Part shown: positions 32,415 through 33,949 of the stretch, piece by piece
Layout: every line of letters starts with the position of its first letter
Position numbering within the stretch: the stretch's first letter is position 1
NCBI GenBank assembly: GCA_041987205.1
Contig: JBHIWX010000042.1
Span: 1-33,949, forward strand
Length of the DNA: 33,949 bases
Source: BOKV01 sp041987205
Lineage (GTDB): Bacteria > Pseudomonadota > Alphaproteobacteria > Rhizobiales > Rhizobiaceae
Reading direction: 5' to 3'
Notes under the pieces: model-generated
The model's input: only the letters and a program-made list of their open reading frames with translations
Told to the model about the DNA's origin: nothing
Database searches by the model: none
Made by a program: the position numbers and the translations under genes

Positions 32415-32759
32415 GTGCACAGTGCCTACGAGGAAATTACCGCCGACAGCGGCAGCGAAGCCCGGCTTCACGAGCGAGAAGCCTTCATTCAGGCAATCCT
32501 CGCGATGGAGGAGGCCGATCAGGCGCCGGGCGACACGGCCAGGCGGGTCGAGGCGATCAGCATGGTCCATAGATTGTGGACGTCGCTGATCGCGGATCTG
32601 GGTTCGATCGAAAACCAGTATCCGCGCGAACTCAAGGCACAGCTCATCTCCATCGGCATCTTCATCCTGCGTCACTGCGAAGCGATGCGGACCGAGGAGG
32701 ACAAGGATTTCACGGCGGTGATCGAGATCAGCCGGATACTGGAGAAAGGGCTGTCCTGA
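32415..32759 (+). CDS. flaF: flagellar biosynthesis regulator FlaF
   Basis: FlaF acts with FlbT in alphaproteobacteria to control flagellin synthesis and secretion. 114 residues, the normal length, starting at GTG 32415 with GGGGACG upstream; the N-terminus HSAYEEITADSGSEARLHER and the body AISMVHRLWTSLIADLGS, QLISIGIFILRHCE fit FlaF. An open extension to 32349 is Gly/Pro-rich and rejected. The stop TGA overlaps the flbT ATG. Confidence 0.92.
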   Translation: MHSAYEEITADSGSEARLHEREAFIQAILAMEEADQAPGDTARRVEAISMVHRLWTSLIADLGSIENQYPRELKAQLISIGIFILRHCEAMRTEEDKDFTAVIEISRILEKGLS

Positions 32760-33208
32760 TGGGGAACATGCGCCTCTATCTCAGGCCCGGCGAGAAGCTC
32801 TACATCAATGGCGCGGTCATCCGCGTCGACCGGAAGGTTTCGGTCGAACTCCTCAACGACGTGACCTTCCTTCTGGAAAATCACGTCCTGCAGGTCGAGG
32901 ACGCCACCACGCCCGTGCGGCAATTGTATTTCGTCGTGCAGACCATGCTGATGGAGCCCGCCAATGCTCAGAACTCGATGGGATTGTTCGATTCCATCGT
33001 CGAGGCAATCCGGCAGGCTTCCGACAATGGCGTACTGAACGATGGCATCGACATGGTGGAACAGGATGTGGGTTCCGGCAAGCCGTTCAATGCGCTGAAA
33101 ACCTTGCGCCATCTGTTCGAGGTCGAGGACAGGATACTTGCCTCGGTCAATGACGAGGCGCGTGCGGCCGAGGCGTCGGCCTATGCCGGCAGCGGCGCGC
33201 AATATTAG
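32759..33208 (+). CDS. flbT: flagellin post-transcriptional regulator FlbT
   Basis: In Caulobacter FlbT binds the flagellin mRNA leader and promotes its decay; it can be an activator in Brucella and rhizobia. 149 residues with the signature RLYLRPGEKLYINGAVIRVDRK near the N-terminus and LYFVVQTMLMEPANA in the middle. ATG 32759 overlaps the flaF stop (TGATG); ATG 32768 is an alternative that starts right at the conserved part. A likely target is the leader hairpin of the flagellin gene 14 kb upstream. Confidence 0.95.
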   Translation: MGNMRLYLRPGEKLYINGAVIRVDRKVSVELLNDVTFLLENHVLQVEDATTPVRQLYFVVQTMLMEPANAQNSMGLFDSIVEAIRQASDNGVLNDGIDMVEQDVGSGKPFNALKTLRHLFEVEDRILASVNDEARAAEASAYAGSGAQY

Positions 33209-33225
33209 AGAGATCGGAGTTCAAG

Positions 33226-33663
33226 ATGAGCGAAGTTTCGGGTGTTTCCAGCTATGGCGGCTACGGCCAGTCGGCTTCGACGAGCTCCAGCTCGAAGGCG
33301 ATGGCGGACTACAATACCTTCCTGACCCTGCTGGTCACGCAGATGAAGAATCAGGACCCGACCAATCCGGTGGATAATACCGAGCAGATCGCCCAGCTCG
33401 CCTCGTTCTCCGCGGTCGAGCAGCAGACCCAGACCAATGCCAAGCTCGACCTGCTGCTGACCTATTCGGGTCTCGATCAGGCTTCGGCGATGATCGGCAA
33501 GCAGATTACCTCGGTCGACGGCGAGACGACCGGCGTCGTCCGCTCCGTCTTCCTCACCGAAGAGGGGCTGGTCGCTCGGCTGGACGACAACGTCTTTATT
33601 CCGATCTTGCCAGGTGTCGAGATCACCGACGCACCAGCCCAGTCGCAGACACAGGAAAGCTAG
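33226..33663 (+). CDS. flgD: flagellar hook-capping protein FlgD
   Basis: Scaffold cap for hook assembly. 145 residues with DYNTFLTLLVTQMKNQDPTN and PVDNTEQIAQLASFSAVEQQ, both diagnostic. It is short because the C-terminal Ig/tudor-like domain of enterobacterial FlgD is mostly missing, as is common in rhizobia. ATG 33226 with a GAGATCGGAG sequence upstream. Confidence 0.95.
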   Translation: MSEVSGVSSYGGYGQSASTSSSSKAMADYNTFLTLLVTQMKNQDPTNPVDNTEQIAQLASFSAVEQQTQTNAKLDLLLTYSGLDQASAMIGKQITSVDGETTGVVRSVFLTEEGLVARLDDNVFIPILPGVEITDAPAQSQTQES

Positions 33664-33710
33664 GGCTTTCAGCGGAGGCGGCGGCAGGGAACGGCAGCAA
33701 GGCAGGGACG

Positions 33711-33949
33711 ATGAACGAAGCAGACGCCATGGAGCTCGTGCAGGCCTCGTTCCGCGCGCTCATTTTCGCGTCGGGGCCGATCATCATCACCGCCATGCTG
33801 GTCGGCACGGTGATCGCACTATTGCAGGCGCTCACCCAGATCCAGGAGGTCACGCTGACCTTCATTCCAAAGATCGTCGCCGTGCTGCTGGTCACCTCCG
33901 TATCGGCGCCGTTCATCGCGGGCCAGGTCAACACGCTGGCGCGGCTCGC
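33711..33949 (+). CDS. fliQ: flagellar export gate protein FliQ (partial, runs off window)
   Basis: Small export-gate membrane protein. 79 of the usual 88 or so residues are visible from ATG 33711, with GGCAGGGACG upstream. Two membrane segments (about 18-38 and 52-70) and the motif ALLQALTQIQEVTLTFIPKI identify FliQ. The 3' end lies beyond the window; flhA and fliR usually follow. Confidence 0.93.
   Translation, partial: MNEADAMELVQASFRALIFASGPIIITAMLVGTVIALLQALTQIQEVTLTFIPKIVAVLLVTSVSAPFIAGQVNTLARL

Noticed and set aside
1..33949. Defence island, CRISPR, phage or mobile system
   Set aside because: No transposase, integrase, restriction, toxin-antitoxin or CRISPR repeat signature was seen; nearly all coding capacity is flagellar.

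Overview
This window is one long flagellar gene cluster from a GC-rich alphaproteobacterium. VisR, MotC, MotE, the MotD-type FliK, FlaF, FlbT, a Rem/FtcR-type orphan regulator and a DUF1217 protein occur together only in Hyphomicrobiales (Rhizobiales). The order flagellin-fliF-fliH-motB-motC-fliK is, from memory, closer to Brucella/Mesorhizobium-like genomes than to Sinorhizobium, where fliF sits beside visN/visR. No mobile element, tRNA, rRNA or CRISPR array was seen.

Layout. 1-2.9 kb: a LuxR-type regulator (probable visR, perhaps preceded by the last codons of visN), a GGDEF diguanylate cyclase, and on the minus strand a J-domain-like protein and a 75-residue membrane protein. 3.1-6.2 kb, minus strand: DUF1217 gene, flgF, fliI. 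6.4-12.1 kb, plus strand and divergent from the last block: motA, fliM, an uncharacterised membrane protein, fliN, fliG, flhB and a conserved unknown (stator, C-ring/switch, export gate). 12.2-18.6 kb: flgB, flgC, fliE, flgG, flgA, flgI, motE, flgH, fliL, fliP (rod, P and L rings, stator accessory proteins, export gate). 18.8-20.1 kb: a single flagellin gene with a strong terminator. 20.3-27.3 kb: fliF, fliH-like, motB, motC, fliK. 27.6-28.3 kb: rem/ftcR. 28.5 kb to the end: flgE, flgK, flgL, flaF, flbT, flgD, and a fliQ that runs off the window. Most adjacent genes overlap by one to eight bases, so translation is probably coupled within each block.

The most interesting new observation is regulatory. 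A shared element, roughly yAAGnTT-N4-CAAGnTT with an 11-bp period, lies 44-54 bases upstream of the start codons of the diguanylate cyclase gene, the motA operon, the flgB operon, the fliF operon and the flgE operon. Tandem half-sites about one helical turn apart are the usual layout for OmpR-family regulators, so this is a candidate Rem/FtcR box that would tie the class II flagellar operons and the c-di-GMP synthase into one regulon. The flagellin gene lacks it and instead has a leader hairpin that could cover its ribosome binding site, which fits post-transcriptional control by the co-encoded FlaF/FlbT pair. Functional names come from reading the proteins by eye; comparisons with other species are from memory.
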